A stretch of 64,000 nucleotides of DNA from Jiangella sp. DSM 45060 (GCF_900105175.1 NZ_LT629771.1:2666001-2730000); one strand, 5' to 3'. Positions 43,818-53,355 are shown, numbered from the stretch's first letter. The notes: generated from the letters alone by a model not told the origin. Translations and numbers: made by a program.

Positions 43818-46373
43818 CTACTCGGTGGTGATGGCGCGCAGCACGTCGAGCTTGGCGGCGCGGCGGGCCGGCCAGACGGCGGCCAGGACGCCGACGATGG
43901 CGGCGAGCACGACGAACACGACGAGTTGACCGCCCGGGATGGAGAGCACCTCGAGCCCGTCGTCGGCGATGGCGCGTTGCAGCGACACCCCGAACAGCAG
44001 GCCGAGGGCGACACCCAGGACGGCGCCGAGGACGGCGATGGCGATGGACTCGAGCCGGATGGTGCGCCGCAGCTGGCGCCGGCTCAGGCCGACCGCCCGC
44101 AGCAGCCCGACCTCGCGGGTGCGCTCCATGACCGACAGCGCCAGCGTGTTGACGATGCCGAGGACGGCGATCAGCACCGCCAGCCCGAGCAGCGCGTACA
44201 CCAGGAACAGCAGCTGGTTGACCTGGTCGCGCGACTGCTGCTTGTACTCCTCCTGGTCCTGGACGGTGACCGTCGGGACGTCCGCGGTGGCCGCGTCGAG
44301 GCTCTCGTGGACGCCGGCGAGGTCGGCGCCGTCGTCGGCGATGACGTACAGCATGGAGTCGAGCGCCGGCACTGCGCCGTCGGCCAGCGTCTGATGGCTG
44401 ACCACCAGGCCGCCGGCCAGCAGCGGCGACTGCGCGTAGATGCCGGCCAGCTCGATCTCTTCGTCGGAGCCGGGCAGCTGCAGCCGGACGGTGTCTCCGA
44501 CGGACAGCCCCTTCGACTCGGCCTGGTCCTCGCCGATGAGGAACTGGCCGGGGCCGAGCTCGTCGGTGCCGGCGACCATCTCGAGGTCGGCCGCCCGGCT
44601 GTACGCGACGGGGTCGAACGACTGGAGGAACGTCTGGTCGCCGTCGACGAGGCCGCCGGACATCCGCACCGACACCACCTCGTCGACGCCGTCGACCTGG
44701 GCGACCTGCTCGGCGATGCCGGGCGAGAACGGCTGCCCGACCGCGTTGGAGACGACGAACTGGGCGCGGACGCCGTCGTCGAGGGCCTTGTCGACCGTCG
44801 CGTTGGCCGACGCGCCGACGATGGAGATGGCCGTGACCAGCGCCATGCCGATCATCAGCGCCGACGACGTGGCCGCCGTGCGGCGCGGGTTGCGCAGGGC
44901 GTTCTCGCGGGCCAGCCGGCCGACGGTGCCGAACGCCGACGGGTACCAGCCGGCCACCACCCGCAGCACCGGCGTCGCCAGCACCGGCGCCAGCAGCGCC
45001 ACGCCGATGAACACCGCGAAGATGCCGGCGCCGACCATGAGCGCCGCGTCGTCGACGTCGGCGAACAGACCCGTGGCCATGGCCGCCGCGCCGAGCAGCG
45101 TCAGCGCGCCGCCGACCCACAGGTGCACCTTCCGCGACGACTCGGTGGACACGACGTCGTCGCGCATGGCCGCGATGGGCGGGACCTTCGACGCCCGCCG
45201 AGCCGGGACGTACGCGGCCACCATGGTGACCACGATGCCGACGACGTAGGAGATGACGACGGTGCGCGGCTGCAGCACCAGCCCGCCGGCCAGCTCCAGC
45301 CCGAACGCCCCGAACACCGTCTTGAGCAGCTGCGCGACGCCGAGGCCGAGCAGCAGCCCGAGTGTCGAGCCGACGACGCCGACGACGAACGCCTCGAGCA
45401 GCACCGACCTCGTGACCTGACGCCGGCCGGCGCCGAGCGCGCGGTACAGCGCCATCTCCTGCGAGCGCTGCGCCACCAGGATGGAGAACGTGTTGAGGAT
45501 GAGGAACACACCCACGAACAGCGCGATGGCGGCGAACACCAGCAGGAAGGTGTTGAAGAAACCGAGCCCCTCCTCGATGGCCGACGCGGTCTCGTCGTCG
45601 ACATCGGCGCCGGTGAGCGCCTCGAAGTCGCCCGGCAGGATGGCGCTGATCTCGTCGCGGACCTCCTCGGGACTGGTGCCGTCGGCGGCCGTGACCGAGA
45701 TGCGGCTGTAGGCGTCCTCGCCGTCGAGGAACAGCTGCTGGGCATAGCCGGTCTCGAACACCGACAGGCTGGCGCCGGCCAGGCTGCCGGACTCGCCGAA
45801 CCGGACGACGCCGACCAGCTCGGCCGTCACCCTCGGGTCGTCGCCGGTGCCGACGAACTGGACGTCGTCGCCGATCTGGTAGCCGGAGTTCTCGAACGTG
45901 CGGTCGTCGAGCGCGACCTCGCCGGGGCCGGCGGGCAGCTCGCCGTCGACCAGGTCGAGCACCGGGTCGCCCTCGGCGTTGGGGCCGTCGTGCCAGTTGA
46001 CGGCGATGCCGGGCGCGCCCTGGGTGGTCATGAGGTCGCCGTCGGAGTCGAGGACGAAGAAGCTCTGGTTCTCGATCTCGCCGTCGGCCCGCTCGACCCC
46101 GGGCAGGTCGGCGACGTCGTCGACCAGCCCCGACGGAATGGTCGTGGTGGTGCCGGTGGCGAAGCCGGTGAACAGGTCGGCCTCGCCGGGGAGGTCGGGC
46201 CGCACGACGACGTCGGAGGACAGGCCGCCGAAGATGTCGTCGAAGGTGCGGTCGATGGTGTCGGTGAACACGTACGACCCGGCCACGAACGCCACGCCCA
46301 GCACGATGGCGAACGCGCTCATGGCCAGCCGCAGCTTGCGCGCGGCCAGGCTCTTGAGGGTCGCGCGGATCAT
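43818..46373 (-). CDS. MacB/FtsX-type ABC exporter permease, double-domain
   Basis: The 851-residue protein has one N-terminal helix (AMSAFAIVLGVAFVAGSYVF), a large extracytoplasmic domain, a first FtsX core (AQRSQEMALYRALGAGRRQVTR), two more helices, then a second outer domain and FtsX core (MERTREVGLLRAVGLSRRQLRR). This 4+4-helix duplicated arrangement is typical of actinobacterial permeases exporting or handling envelope molecules with a LolD-like ATPase. It overlaps its ATPase by ATGA. The kinase-regulator pair upstream is a likely controller. Cargo unknown. Confidence 0.93.
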   Translation of the reverse strand: MIRATLKSLAARKLRLAMSAFAIVLGVAFVAGSYVFTDTIDRTFDDIFGGLSSDVVVRPDLPGEADLFTGFATGTTTTIPSGLVDDVADLPGVERADGEIENQSFFVLDSDGDLMTTQGAPGIAVNWHDGPNAEGDPVLDLVDGELPAGPGEVALDDRTFENSGYQIGDDVQFVGTGDDPRVTAELVGVVRFGESGSLAGASLSVFETGYAQQLFLDGEDAYSRISVTAADGTSPEEVRDEISAILPGDFEALTGADVDDETASAIEEGLGFFNTFLLVFAAIALFVGVFLILNTFSILVAQRSQEMALYRALGAGRRQVTRSVLLEAFVVGVVGSTLGLLLGLGVAQLLKTVFGAFGLELAGGLVLQPRTVVISYVVGIVVTMVAAYVPARRASKVPPIAAMRDDVVSTESSRKVHLWVGGALTLLGAAAMATGLFADVDDAALMVGAGIFAVFIGVALLAPVLATPVLRVVAGWYPSAFGTVGRLARENALRNPRRTAATSSALMIGMALVTAISIVGASANATVDKALDDGVRAQFVVSNAVGQPFSPGIAEQVAQVDGVDEVVSVRMSGGLVDGDQTFLQSFDPVAYSRAADLEMVAGTDELGPGQFLIGEDQAESKGLSVGDTVRLQLPGSDEEIELAGIYAQSPLLAGGLVVSHQTLADGAVPALDSMLYVIADDGADLAGVHESLDAATADVPTVTVQDQEEYKQQSRDQVNQLLFLVYALLGLAVLIAVLGIVNTLALSVMERTREVGLLRAVGLSRRQLRRTIRLESIAIAVLGAVLGVALGLLFGVSLQRAIADDGLEVLSIPGGQLVVFVVLAAIVGVLAAVWPARRAAKLDVLRAITTE

Positions 46374-47131
46374 GCCTGCTGTCCCACGGCGTCGAAGCCC
46401 TTCATGCGCTCGAGCACCTTCTCGGCCGTCGGGTCGGCCATCTCGTCGACGATCTGGCCGTCGGCGAGGAACAGGACGCGGTCGGAGTAGGCGGCGGCGT
46501 TGGGGTCGTGGGTGACCATGACGATGGTCTGGCCGAACTCGCGGACCGAACGGCGCAGGAACGACAGCACCTCGGTGCCGGACCGGGAGTCGAGGTTGCC
46601 GGTGGGCTCGTCGGCGAAGATGATCTCGGGCTTGCTGACCAGCGCCCGAGCGCAGGCCACGCGCTGCTGCTGCCCGCCGGAGAGCTGGTTCGGCTTGTGC
46701 CCGAGCCGGTCGGCCAGGCCGACCGTCGCGATGACGTTGTCGAACCACTCCTTGTCGACGGAGCTGCCGGCGATGTCGAGCGGCAGCGTGATGTTCTCCT
46801 TGGCCGTCAGCGTCGGGATCAGGTTGAAGGCCTGGAACACGAAGCCGATCTTGTCGCGGCGGAGCTTGGTCAGCTCCTTGTCGTTCAGCCCGCTCAGCTC
46901 GGTGTCGCCGATGTACACCTCACCCGACGTCGACGAGTCCAGCGCGGCCATGCAGTGCATGAGCGTGGACTTGCCGGAGCCGGACGGGCCCATGATGGCG
47001 GTGAACCGGCCGGCGGTGAACTCCACCGTCACACCGCCCAGCGCCACCACCCGGGTGTCGTCCTTGCCATAGATCTTCGTCAGGTCAACGGCGCGGGCCG
47101 CCGTGCGCGGCGAGCTGGGTTCCGTCGTCAC
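46370..47131 (-). CDS. ABC exporter ATPase, MacB/LolD-type
   Basis: The 253-residue ATPase has Walker [10 protein letters not shown], signature [15 protein letters not shown], Walker [13 protein letters not shown] and H-loop MVTHDPNAA. The segment before the Walker [17 protein letters not shown], and PTGNLD with DSRSG match the MacB/LolD class that works with FtsX permeases. The GTG at 47131 lies behind GAGGAG. It overlaps the permease. Confidence 0.95.
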   Translation of the reverse strand: MTTEPSSPRTAARAVDLTKIYGKDDTRVVALGGVTVEFTAGRFTAIMGPSGSGKSTLMHCMAALDSSTSGEVYIGDTELSGLNDKELTKLRRDKIGFVFQAFNLIPTLTAKENITLPLDIAGSSVDKEWFDNVIATVGLADRLGHKPNQLSGGQQQRVACARALVSKPEIIFADEPTGNLDSRSGTEVLSFLRRSVREFGQTIVMVTHDPNAAAYSDRVLFLADGQIVDEMADPTAEKVLERMKGFDAVGQQA

Positions 47132-47155
47132 CGGTGCGCTCCTCGTCAGCTGGTT

Positions 47156-47176
47156 CGTGGATCGTGTTCCACGCTA
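47156..47176 (-). promoter_or_regulatory. Putative promoter with 6-bp inverted repeat for ABC exporter
   Basis: On the minus strand TAGCGT (47176-47171) is a plausible -10. CGTGGA and TCCACG, six bases apart (47156-47173), form an inverted repeat overlapping it. The start codon lies 25 bp further on, with a ribosome site. Confidence 0.35.
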
Positions 47177-47293
47177 GGGGCCCGGACGGCCGCGATGATC
47201 GGCGAACGGCACGGTTCCGCGGCTCCGCCGTGAGGAGTAGGGGACGTGCCGGCGCCGTCCTGCGGGCGTACGACCGGCCCCTCGGACCGGCCG

Positions 47294-47974
47294 CTACAGG
47301 GCGCCGGGCTGGACGAGGCCGCTCTCGTAGGCGTAGACGGCGGCCTGGACGCGGTCGCGCAGGCTCAGCTTCGTCAGCACGTTGCCGACGTGGGTCTTCA
47401 CCGTGGTCTCGGACACCACCAGCTCGGCGGCGATCTCGGCGTTGGAGTAGCCGCGCGCCACCAGCGTGAGCACCTCGCGCTCGCGGTCGGTGAGGTGCGC
47501 GAGGTTCGCCGGCGTGGGGGAGTCGGTGGCCGGGAAGCGGCTGGCGAACATGTCGAGCAGCCGCCGCGTGATGCTCGGCGCCACGACGGCGTCACCGCGC
47601 GACACTGTGCGGATGGCCGTCACGAGGTCCTCGGCCGGCACGTCCTTGAGCAGGAAGCCGCTGGCCCCGGCCCGCAGCGCCTCGACGACGTACTCGTCGA
47701 GGTCGAAGGTGGTGAGGACGAGCACGCGCGGGGTGGTCTCGCGGGCGGCGCCGGTGATCTGGCGGGTCGCCTGCACGCCGTCGACGCGCGGCATGCGGAT
47801 GTCCATGAGGACGACGTCGGGCTGCAGCGCCCGCGCGTCGGCCACCGCCTGCTCGCCATCGCCCGACTCGCCGACGACGGCGATGTCGGACTCGGCCTCG
47901 AGGATCATGCGGAAACCGGTGCGCAGCAGCGGCTGGTCGTCCACCAGCAGCACCCGGATGGGCTGGGCCGTCAT
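47294..47974 (-). CDS. Response regulator, NarL/LuxR type
   Basis: The 226-residue regulator has a receiver with Asp58 in VVLMDIRMP, acidic pair at residues 12-13, Lys in FLLKDVPA, and a LuxR-type helix-turn-helix, LTDREREVLTLVARGYSNAE. It overlaps the kinase by ATGA. The co-directional exporter gene pair 162 bp downstream is a likely target. Confidence 0.94.
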   Translation of the reverse strand: MTAQPIRVLLVDDQPLLRTGFRMILEAESDIAVVGESGDGEQAVADARALQPDVVLMDIRMPRVDGVQATRQITGAARETTPRVLVLTTFDLDEYVVEALRAGASGFLLKDVPAEDLVTAIRTVSRGDAVVAPSITRRLLDMFASRFPATDSPTPANLAHLTDREREVLTLVARGYSNAEIAAELVVSETTVKTHVGNVLTKLSLRDRVQAAVYAYESGLVQPGAL

Positions 47975-49203
47975 CGTGACATCGCTCCGTTACTGTCGTA
48001 CGGGATCTTCGCCCGCACCTCGTAGCCGCCGCCGCGGCGTGGGCCGGCCGCGAGGGTTCCACCATAGAGGGCCACCCGTTCGCGCATGCCCAGCAGGCCG
48101 TGCCCGGGCCGGCGCCCGTCGAGCGACGCCGCCACGCCGCGGCCGTCGTCGCTGACCTCGACGTGCACCTCGGCCGGCAGGTAGCGCACGAGGACGGCGG
48201 CGGTGGACGGGCCGGCGTGCTTGATGGTGTTCGTCAACGCCTCCTGGATGACGCGGAACGCGGCGAGGTCGACGCCCACCGGCACGGCCCGCGGCTCGCC
48301 GTCGACCGTGACGTCGACCGGCAGCCCGGCGTCGCGCACCTGCTCGACCAGCAGGTCGAGGTCGCCGAGGCCCGGCTGCGGCGCCAGCGTGGCCGGACGG
48401 GCGCCGCGGTCGTCGCCGTCGGGGGTGCGCAGGACGCCGACGACGCGGCGCATCTCGGCCAGCGCGGACCGGCCGATCTCCTCGATGGCCTCCAGCGCGA
48501 CCGCCGCGCGGTCGACGTCGCGGTGCAGCGAGCGGCGGGCGCCGGCCGCCTGCACCGTCATGACCGACACGTGGTGCGCGACGACGTCGTGCAGCTCGCG
48601 GGCGATGCGCGAGCGCTCCTCGGTGATGGCGGCCCGCACCTCGACGTCGTTGGCCCGTTCGAGCCGGCGGGCACGGTCCTCCAGCTCGGCGGTGTAGAGG
48701 CGGCGGTTGCGCATGGCCCGGCCGAGGCCCCAGACGCCCAGGATGACCAGCACGCTGATGGTCACGCCCGCCCCGGTGTCCATGGTCTGGTGCTCGGCGT
48801 GGCGGTCGGCGCTGACCAGCGTGTAGCCGACGGAGACCGCGCTCTGCACCACGAGGACCAGCACCGACGCGCCCAGCCCGGCGTAGTTGGCGGCGCTGTA
48901 GACGGCGATCAGGAGCACGAGTGCCGCGGTGGGCATGGCGTAGTCGACGGCGAGGAACGGCAGCGTGGCGACGGCCGTCCCCAGCCCGACGACGACCGGG
49001 TGCTGCCGCCGGACGATCAGCGGCACGGTGATGACCAGCACCAACGCGACCCCCAGCGCGTCGGCCTCGGCGTACTCGATGCCGTTGGGGTCGGTGTACA
49101 CGAACAGCGCGACGACGCCCGTGACGGCCAGGACGAACGTGATGGACGCGTCCAGCAGCCACGGCTCGATGCGGGGGAAGAACTTGGCGCGCGCCGTCGT
49201 CAC
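47971..49203 (-). CDS. Sensor histidine kinase, NarL/DesK type
   Basis: The 410-residue kinase has about five helices in its first 165 residues, a coiled-coil linker (AELEDRARRLERANDVEVR), the HisKA_3 box RELHDVVAHHVSVMTVQAAG and a GHKL ATPase with QEALTNTIKHAGPS and SDDGRGVAASLDG. The GTG at 49203 is chosen because a TACCGT box lies 7 bp before it; the in-frame upstream codons belong to a non-coding leader. It is coupled to the regulator and so to the exporter below. Confidence 0.93.
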   Translation of the reverse strand: MTTARAKFFPRIEPWLLDASITFVLAVTGVVALFVYTDPNGIEYAEADALGVALVLVITVPLIVRRQHPVVVGLGTAVATLPFLAVDYAMPTAALVLLIAVYSAANYAGLGASVLVLVVQSAVSVGYTLVSADRHAEHQTMDTGAGVTISVLVILGVWGLGRAMRNRRLYTAELEDRARRLERANDVEVRAAITEERSRIARELHDVVAHHVSVMTVQAAGARRSLHRDVDRAAVALEAIEEIGRSALAEMRRVVGVLRTPDGDDRGARPATLAPQPGLGDLDLLVEQVRDAGLPVDVTVDGEPRAVPVGVDLAAFRVIQEALTNTIKHAGPSTAAVLVRYLPAEVHVEVSDDGRGVAASLDGRRPGHGLLGMRERVALYGGTLAAGPRRGGGYEVRAKIPYDSNGAMSR

Positions 49204-49210
49204 ACGATCA

Positions 49211-49216
49211 ACGGTA
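49211..49216 (-). promoter_or_regulatory. Putative -10 box (TACCGT) for histidine kinase, leaderless
   Basis: On the minus strand TACCGT ends 7 bp before the GTG at 49203, and no ribosome site is present. Confidence 0.4.
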
Positions 49217-49303
49217 GGCCGCCCGCCCCCGTCCCCGGCTCGTCCTCGACGGCGAGCTCTGGCCTCCACCGGCAGGATGACCCCGCATGCCGTCACGGCC
49301 GGC

Positions 49304-51277
49304 TCAGGGCGACGCCGGCGGCACCAGGCCCAGCTCGGCGAGGACGAACCCCAGCCACTCCGCCGCGTCGCGCCGGCGCTCGGCGGCGCTGGAGGTGAGG
49401 CCGTGGCCGGCGTTCTCCCGCACCCGCAGCAGCACGGCGCCCGGCCCCTGTTGTGCCTCCTGCAGCCGGGCCGCGAACTTGCGCGCGTGCCAGGCGGGAC
49501 AGCGCGGGTCGCGGTCGCCGGCGGCGAGGTAGACGGCGGGGTAGGCGCCGGGGCGGATCAGGTGGTACGGCGACAGCGCGGCGACGTGCTCCTCGGCGTC
49601 GCCGTCCGGCCAGTCCAGCTCGGTGACGTACGTCCCGTACGGCGTCTTCAGATCGGTGACGAGGTCCAGCGCGGGCACCAGCGGCACGGCCGCGCGCCAG
49701 ACGTCCGGACGGGTGACGGCGGCGGCGCCGGCCAGCCAGCCGCCGTGCGAGCGGCCGACGACGGCGAGGCGGGACGGGTCGGCGCGGCCGGTGGCGACGA
49801 GGTCGGCGGCCACCGCGTGGAGGTCGTCGAGCACCGTCTGCTTGCGCCCCCGCCGGCCGCCCTCCCACCACTCCCGCCCCAGTTCGCCGCCACCACGCGT
49901 GTGCGCCCACACGTGCAGCCCGCCGGACGCCGCGACCGCCGCCGCGTCGTCCGACCACTCCGGCGTCAGCGCGCGGTAGAAGCCGCCGTACGCCGTGATC
50001 AGCGTTGGCCGCGGCCGCTGACCGCGCTCGTCCGGCCGGTAGAGGACGGTGTACGGGATCGGCGTGCCGTCGGCCCCCACCGCCTGCCGCTCCTCGACCA
50101 CCGCGCCGGGGAGGCCGGTGGTCGCGTCCGCCAGCAGCCGCGGGACCTCGTCGCCCGGCCGCCAGCCGGACACCGTCCACGACCGGCTCGGCGACGACGC
50201 GGGCAGCAGCAGCTCCGGCGCGCCGGCCGGCCGGGCCAGCGCGTGCAGCGCCGCCACGCCCGTGCGCACCGACACCCGCGGCGGCAGCGGCAGCACCCGG
50301 CCGCCGGCGCCGTCCAGCTCGCGCACCCGCGACCAGCGCCCGTCGACCAGCTCGACGGTGTACAGCGCCGCCCGCGTGCGCAGCAGTGCGACGATGACGC
50401 CGTCGCCCTCGGGCAGCAGGTCGCGCCAGCCGGCCGGATCGCCGGGATCGTCCGCGTCGAACCGGATCGCGACGACCCGCCCGCGTGGCGCGCCGACGTC
50501 GGTCCACGCCACGTACTCGTCGCCGACCGGGTAGCCCGCGACCAGCGGCCCGTCGACGCCGGGCACGGAGGTCAGGAACGGTCGCCAGCCGCCGCCGGGG
50601 TCGGCCCGGTCCTGGACGGCCACCGGCAGCGGCGTCAGCAGCCCGTGCGCCGCCACCGCCCACCGGCCGTCGCCGGCCTGCACCAGCGTGTAGTCGGGCG
50701 ACGGCCGCGGGATCGGCTCCGCGTGCTCGGTCCGCGTCCGCAGGTCGTAGCGGAAGATCGCCTGCTCGAACCGGTCCACCGGCCCGGTCATGCCGAGGTA
50801 GTGGAACCCGGACGAGTCCGGCAGCCAGCTCACGCCGCCCAGCAGCGCGTCGAACAGCAGCCGGTCCGGGCCGTGGCCGAGCGGCTCGCCGGAGCCGGTG
50901 TCGAGCAGCCGGATCGCGTTCTCCTCGCCGCCGCCCTGCCCGATGCCGACCGCCAGCACCGTCCCGTCCGGCGACGGCGCCAGCCACGCGGCCCGCTCGC
51001 CGGCCGGCAGCCGGGCCACCGTCTCGCCCGGGCCGAGCGGCTCGGTGCTCGCGACCAGGGCGGCGCCCTCGGCCCGGAACCAGCGGCCGGCGGCCGGGAC
51101 CGGCAGCACCGGCGGCGGGCCGCCGTCGAGCCGGCCGAGCAGCCCGGCCAGCGCGTCCAGGTGCGGCCAGGCGCCGACGGTCTCGGCGGCGGCCGCCGCC
51201 TGCGCGCGCTGCCACGCGAGCACGTCGGCGTCGTCGGCCTCCAGCCAGCGGAACGGGTCGGTGGTCGTGGTCCCCAT
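49304..51277 (-). CDS. Prolyl oligopeptidase family (S9A) serine peptidase
   Basis: The 657-residue protein has a beta-propeller N-terminal part (residues about 40-390) and a C-terminal alpha/beta-hydrolase. Marks are ITAYGGFYRALTPEW, WAHTRGGGELGREWW, the nucleophile in VVGRSHGGWLAGA, the catalytic Asp in AAGDRDPRCP and His in ENAGHGL. It should cleave small peptides, probably after Pro or a basic residue, in the cytoplasm, since no signal peptide is seen. Usual length is 650-750 residues. It is divergent from the AsnC-type regulator, a likely controller. Confidence 0.94.
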   Translation of the reverse strand: MGTTTTDPFRWLEADDADVLAWQRAQAAAAAETVGAWPHLDALAGLLGRLDGGPPPVLPVPAAGRWFRAEGAALVASTEPLGPGETVARLPAGERAAWLAPSPDGTVLAVGIGQGGGEENAIRLLDTGSGEPLGHGPDRLLFDALLGGVSWLPDSSGFHYLGMTGPVDRFEQAIFRYDLRTRTEHAEPIPRPSPDYTLVQAGDGRWAVAAHGLLTPLPVAVQDRADPGGGWRPFLTSVPGVDGPLVAGYPVGDEYVAWTDVGAPRGRVVAIRFDADDPGDPAGWRDLLPEGDGVIVALLRTRAALYTVELVDGRWSRVRELDGAGGRVLPLPPRVSVRTGVAALHALARPAGAPELLLPASSPSRSWTVSGWRPGDEVPRLLADATTGLPGAVVEERQAVGADGTPIPYTVLYRPDERGQRPRPTLITAYGGFYRALTPEWSDDAAAVAASGGLHVWAHTRGGGELGREWWEGGRRGRKQTVLDDLHAVAADLVATGRADPSRLAVVGRSHGGWLAGAAAVTRPDVWRAAVPLVPALDLVTDLKTPYGTYVTELDWPDGDAEEHVAALSPYHLIRPGAYPAVYLAAGDRDPRCPAWHARKFAARLQEAQQGPGAVLLRVRENAGHGLTSSAAERRRDAAEWLGFVLAELGLVPPASP

Positions 51278-51357
51278 GCGCGTGATCCTCGGTCCTCGGC
51301 CGCTTCAGGCCCGGATCGTGCAGGATATGGATGCCGGCGTACTTCTGAGGGACGGAA

Positions 51358-52407
51358 ATGGACACGCTCGACGACGATGATCTCGCGCTGCTGCACGCCG
51401 TCCAGCTGGCCCCGCGGGCGCCGTGGCAGCGGCTCGGGCCGGTCCTCGGCGCCGACCCGGTGACGGTGGCGCGGCGCTGGGCGCGGCTGTCCGGATCGGG
51501 CGCGGCCTGGTTCGCGCTGCACCCGTCGCTTGACGGCCTCACGTTCGCGTTCGTCGAGGTCACCTGCGGCGGGCGGTCCGAGGAGGTCGTCGCGGCGCTG
51601 GTGCGCGACCCGCGGGTGGTGACGCTGGAGCACGGCACCGGCGACCGGGACCTGCTGCTGACCGTGCTGGTGCCGGAGCTGACCGACCTCGCCGAGTTCC
51701 TGCTGACCGGGCTGCCCGCGATGCCAGGCGTGCGGGCGGTGCGGACGACGGTCGGGATCCGCTCGTTCCTGTCCGGCAGCCGGTGGCGGCTGCGGGCGCT
51801 GTCGCCGTCGCAGCAGGTACGGCTGGCGGCGCTCGGTGGTTCCGGCGCCAGTGCCGGGGCCGACGGCCACGACGGGCCGGCGCGAGGAACGGCCCGAGGC
51901 CCGGCCCGGGGGAGCGCCGAGTACCGCGCGCTGCTCCGGCTGCTGTCGGCAGACGCTCGGCTGGGCGCGACCGAGCTGGCCGAGCGCCTCGGCGTCAGCC
52001 GCGTGACCGCCCGGCGCCGCCTGGCCGCCGCGTTCTCCGGCGACCTCGTCGTCCGCTGCGACGTGGCCCAGCCGCTCACCGGCTGGTCGGTCACCGCCAT
52101 GCTGTGGGCCCAGGTCCCGCCCGATCACGTCGACGACGTCGCCCGGCGGCTGGCCGGCCTGCCGGAGGCCCGGGCGGCGGAGTCGGTGACCGGCGGCGCG
52201 GCCAACCTGCTGCTCGGCGTGTGGCTGCGCACGCTCGCCGACCTCCAGCGGCTGGAGGCGGCCCTGGCGCAGCGGGTGCCGGAGCTGCGGGTGCTGGACC
52301 GGTCGATCGCGCTGCGGACGGCCAAGCGGATGGGCCGCCTGCTGGACGCGTCGGGCCGGGCCGTCGGCCTCGTGCCGGTCGACCCCTGGGCCACCCCGGG
52401 CGACTGA
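51358..52407 (+). CDS. Double-length AsnC/Lrp-family regulator
   Basis: The 349-residue protein contains two AsnC/Lrp units in tandem: a helix-turn-helix (LLHAVQLAPRAPWQRLGPVLG) with an AsnC-type ligand domain, then a glycine-rich linker, then a second helix-turn-helix (LLRLLSADARLGATELAERL) and a second ligand domain. Ordinary Lrp proteins are about 150 residues and dimerise; this fused form may act as a self-contained dimer. Such proteins are found in actinobacteria, in my recollection. The ATG at 51358 follows GAGGGA. It probably senses an amino acid or peptide and controls the divergent peptidase, 80 bp away. Confidence 0.9.
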   Translation: MDTLDDDDLALLHAVQLAPRAPWQRLGPVLGADPVTVARRWARLSGSGAAWFALHPSLDGLTFAFVEVTCGGRSEEVVAALVRDPRVVTLEHGTGDRDLLLTVLVPELTDLAEFLLTGLPAMPGVRAVRTTVGIRSFLSGSRWRLRALSPSQQVRLAALGGSGASAGADGHDGPARGTARGPARGSAEYRALLRLLSADARLGATELAERLGVSRVTARRRLAAAFSGDLVVRCDVAQPLTGWSVTAMLWAQVPPDHVDDVARRLAGLPEARAAESVTGGAANLLLGVWLRTLADLQRLEAALAQRVPELRVLDRSIALRTAKRMGRLLDASGRAVGLVPVDPWATPGD

Positions 52408-52415
52408 CGGTGCGG

Positions 52416-52454
52416 CGACGCCCCGGCTTCAGGCGTCGACCTTCAGGCGTCGAC
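52416..52454. terminator. Terminator with 14-bp tandem duplication
   Basis: CGACGCC (52416-52422) pairs with GGCGTCG (52432-52438) across a 9-nt loop. CTTCAGGCGTCGAC occurs twice head to tail (52427-52440 and 52441-52454), so a second, equivalent 3' arm exists. The duplication repeats the stop codon region of the RecB-like gene. Confidence 0.55.
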
Positions 52455-53348
52455 GGGGGAGGTGCGGGGCGAGGGGGCCTCGTCGTCGTCGGGCGATGAC
52501 GCGACGGTCTCGGGGAGCGGCGGCGGGGTGCCGCCGTACGCCGGGCACAGCGCCTGATGCGAGCACCAGTCGCACAGCCGGCTGGGGCTGGCCCGCCAGT
52601 CGCCGGACTGGGTGGCCCGCTCGATGGCCGCCCACAGCGCCGCCAGCTTGCGTTCCGTGGCCCGCAGGTCGGCTTCGTCGGGCTCGTAGCGCAGCAGCTC
52701 GCCGCTGCCGAGGTAGATGAGCTGCAGCAGCCGTGGCACCCGGCCGTGCAGCCGCCACAGCACCAGCGCGTAGAACCGCATCTGGAACATGGCCCGCTGC
52801 TCGAACCCGGCCCGCGGCGCCTTGCCGGTCTTGTAGTCGACGACGCGGAGGTCGCCGGTGGCCTCGGCGCGGTCGAGGCGGTCGACGTAGCCGCGCAGGC
52901 GCAGGCCGGAGTCGAGCGTGGTCTCGACGTACAGCTCGCGCTCCACCGGCTCGAGGCGGGTGGGGTCCTCCAGCGTGAAGTACCGCTCGACGAGGGCCTC
53001 GGCGCTGGCCAGCCACTCGGCGAGCGCCGACCCGTCGGAGTCGTCGGCGAACAGCTCGGCCACCGCGGGCTCGGCCTCGAGCAGCGCGTCCCACACCGGC
53101 CGGACCAGTTCGGTGGCGCGGCCGGGCGTGCGCTCGCCGGACGGGAGCTCGTACAGCCGTTCCAGCACGCTGTGCACGACGGTGCCGCGGGTGGCCTCGG
53201 AACTCGGCGGCTCGGGCAGCCGGTCGATGGTGCGGAACCGGTAGAGCAGCGGGCAGGTCATGAAGTCGGCGGCGCGCGACGGCGACAGGCTGGGCACGCG
53301 CTCGGCCCCGGGGTCGTCCCCGGGGGCGGTGTGCGTGCGCATCGTCAT
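52443..53348 (-). CDS. RecB-like PD-(D/E)XK nuclease
   Basis: The 301-residue protein carries SLSPSRAADFMTCPLLYRFR, GTVVHSVLERLYEL (catalytic His), LRLRGYVDRLD (metal Asp) and VVDYKTGKAPR (DxK site). A Cys-rich end reads LCDWCSHQALCPAY; with the earlier TCPLLY cysteine it gives four cysteines, the pattern of an Fe-S cluster like that in AddB and Cas4. So it is a RecB-type exonuclease involved in DNA repair or recombination, possibly a stand-alone single-strand nuclease. The ATG at 53348 is leaderless (TACAGT, 7 bp before). Confidence 0.92.
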   Translation of the reverse strand: MTMRTHTAPGDDPGAERVPSLSPSRAADFMTCPLLYRFRTIDRLPEPPSSEATRGTVVHSVLERLYELPSGERTPGRATELVRPVWDALLEAEPAVAELFADDSDGSALAEWLASAEALVERYFTLEDPTRLEPVERELYVETTLDSGLRLRGYVDRLDRAEATGDLRVVDYKTGKAPRAGFEQRAMFQMRFYALVLWRLHGRVPRLLQLIYLGSGELLRYEPDEADLRATERKLAALWAAIERATQSGDWRASPSRLCDWCSHQALCPAYGGTPPPLPETVASSPDDDEAPSPRTSPVDA

Positions 53349-53355
53349 GTTCGTG

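Noticed and set aside
43508-43831. A small gene starting inside the 29-bp hairpin
   Set aside because: The first residues are encoded by the palindrome itself and the rest is Arg-rich and out of frame with the remnant; no ribosome site.
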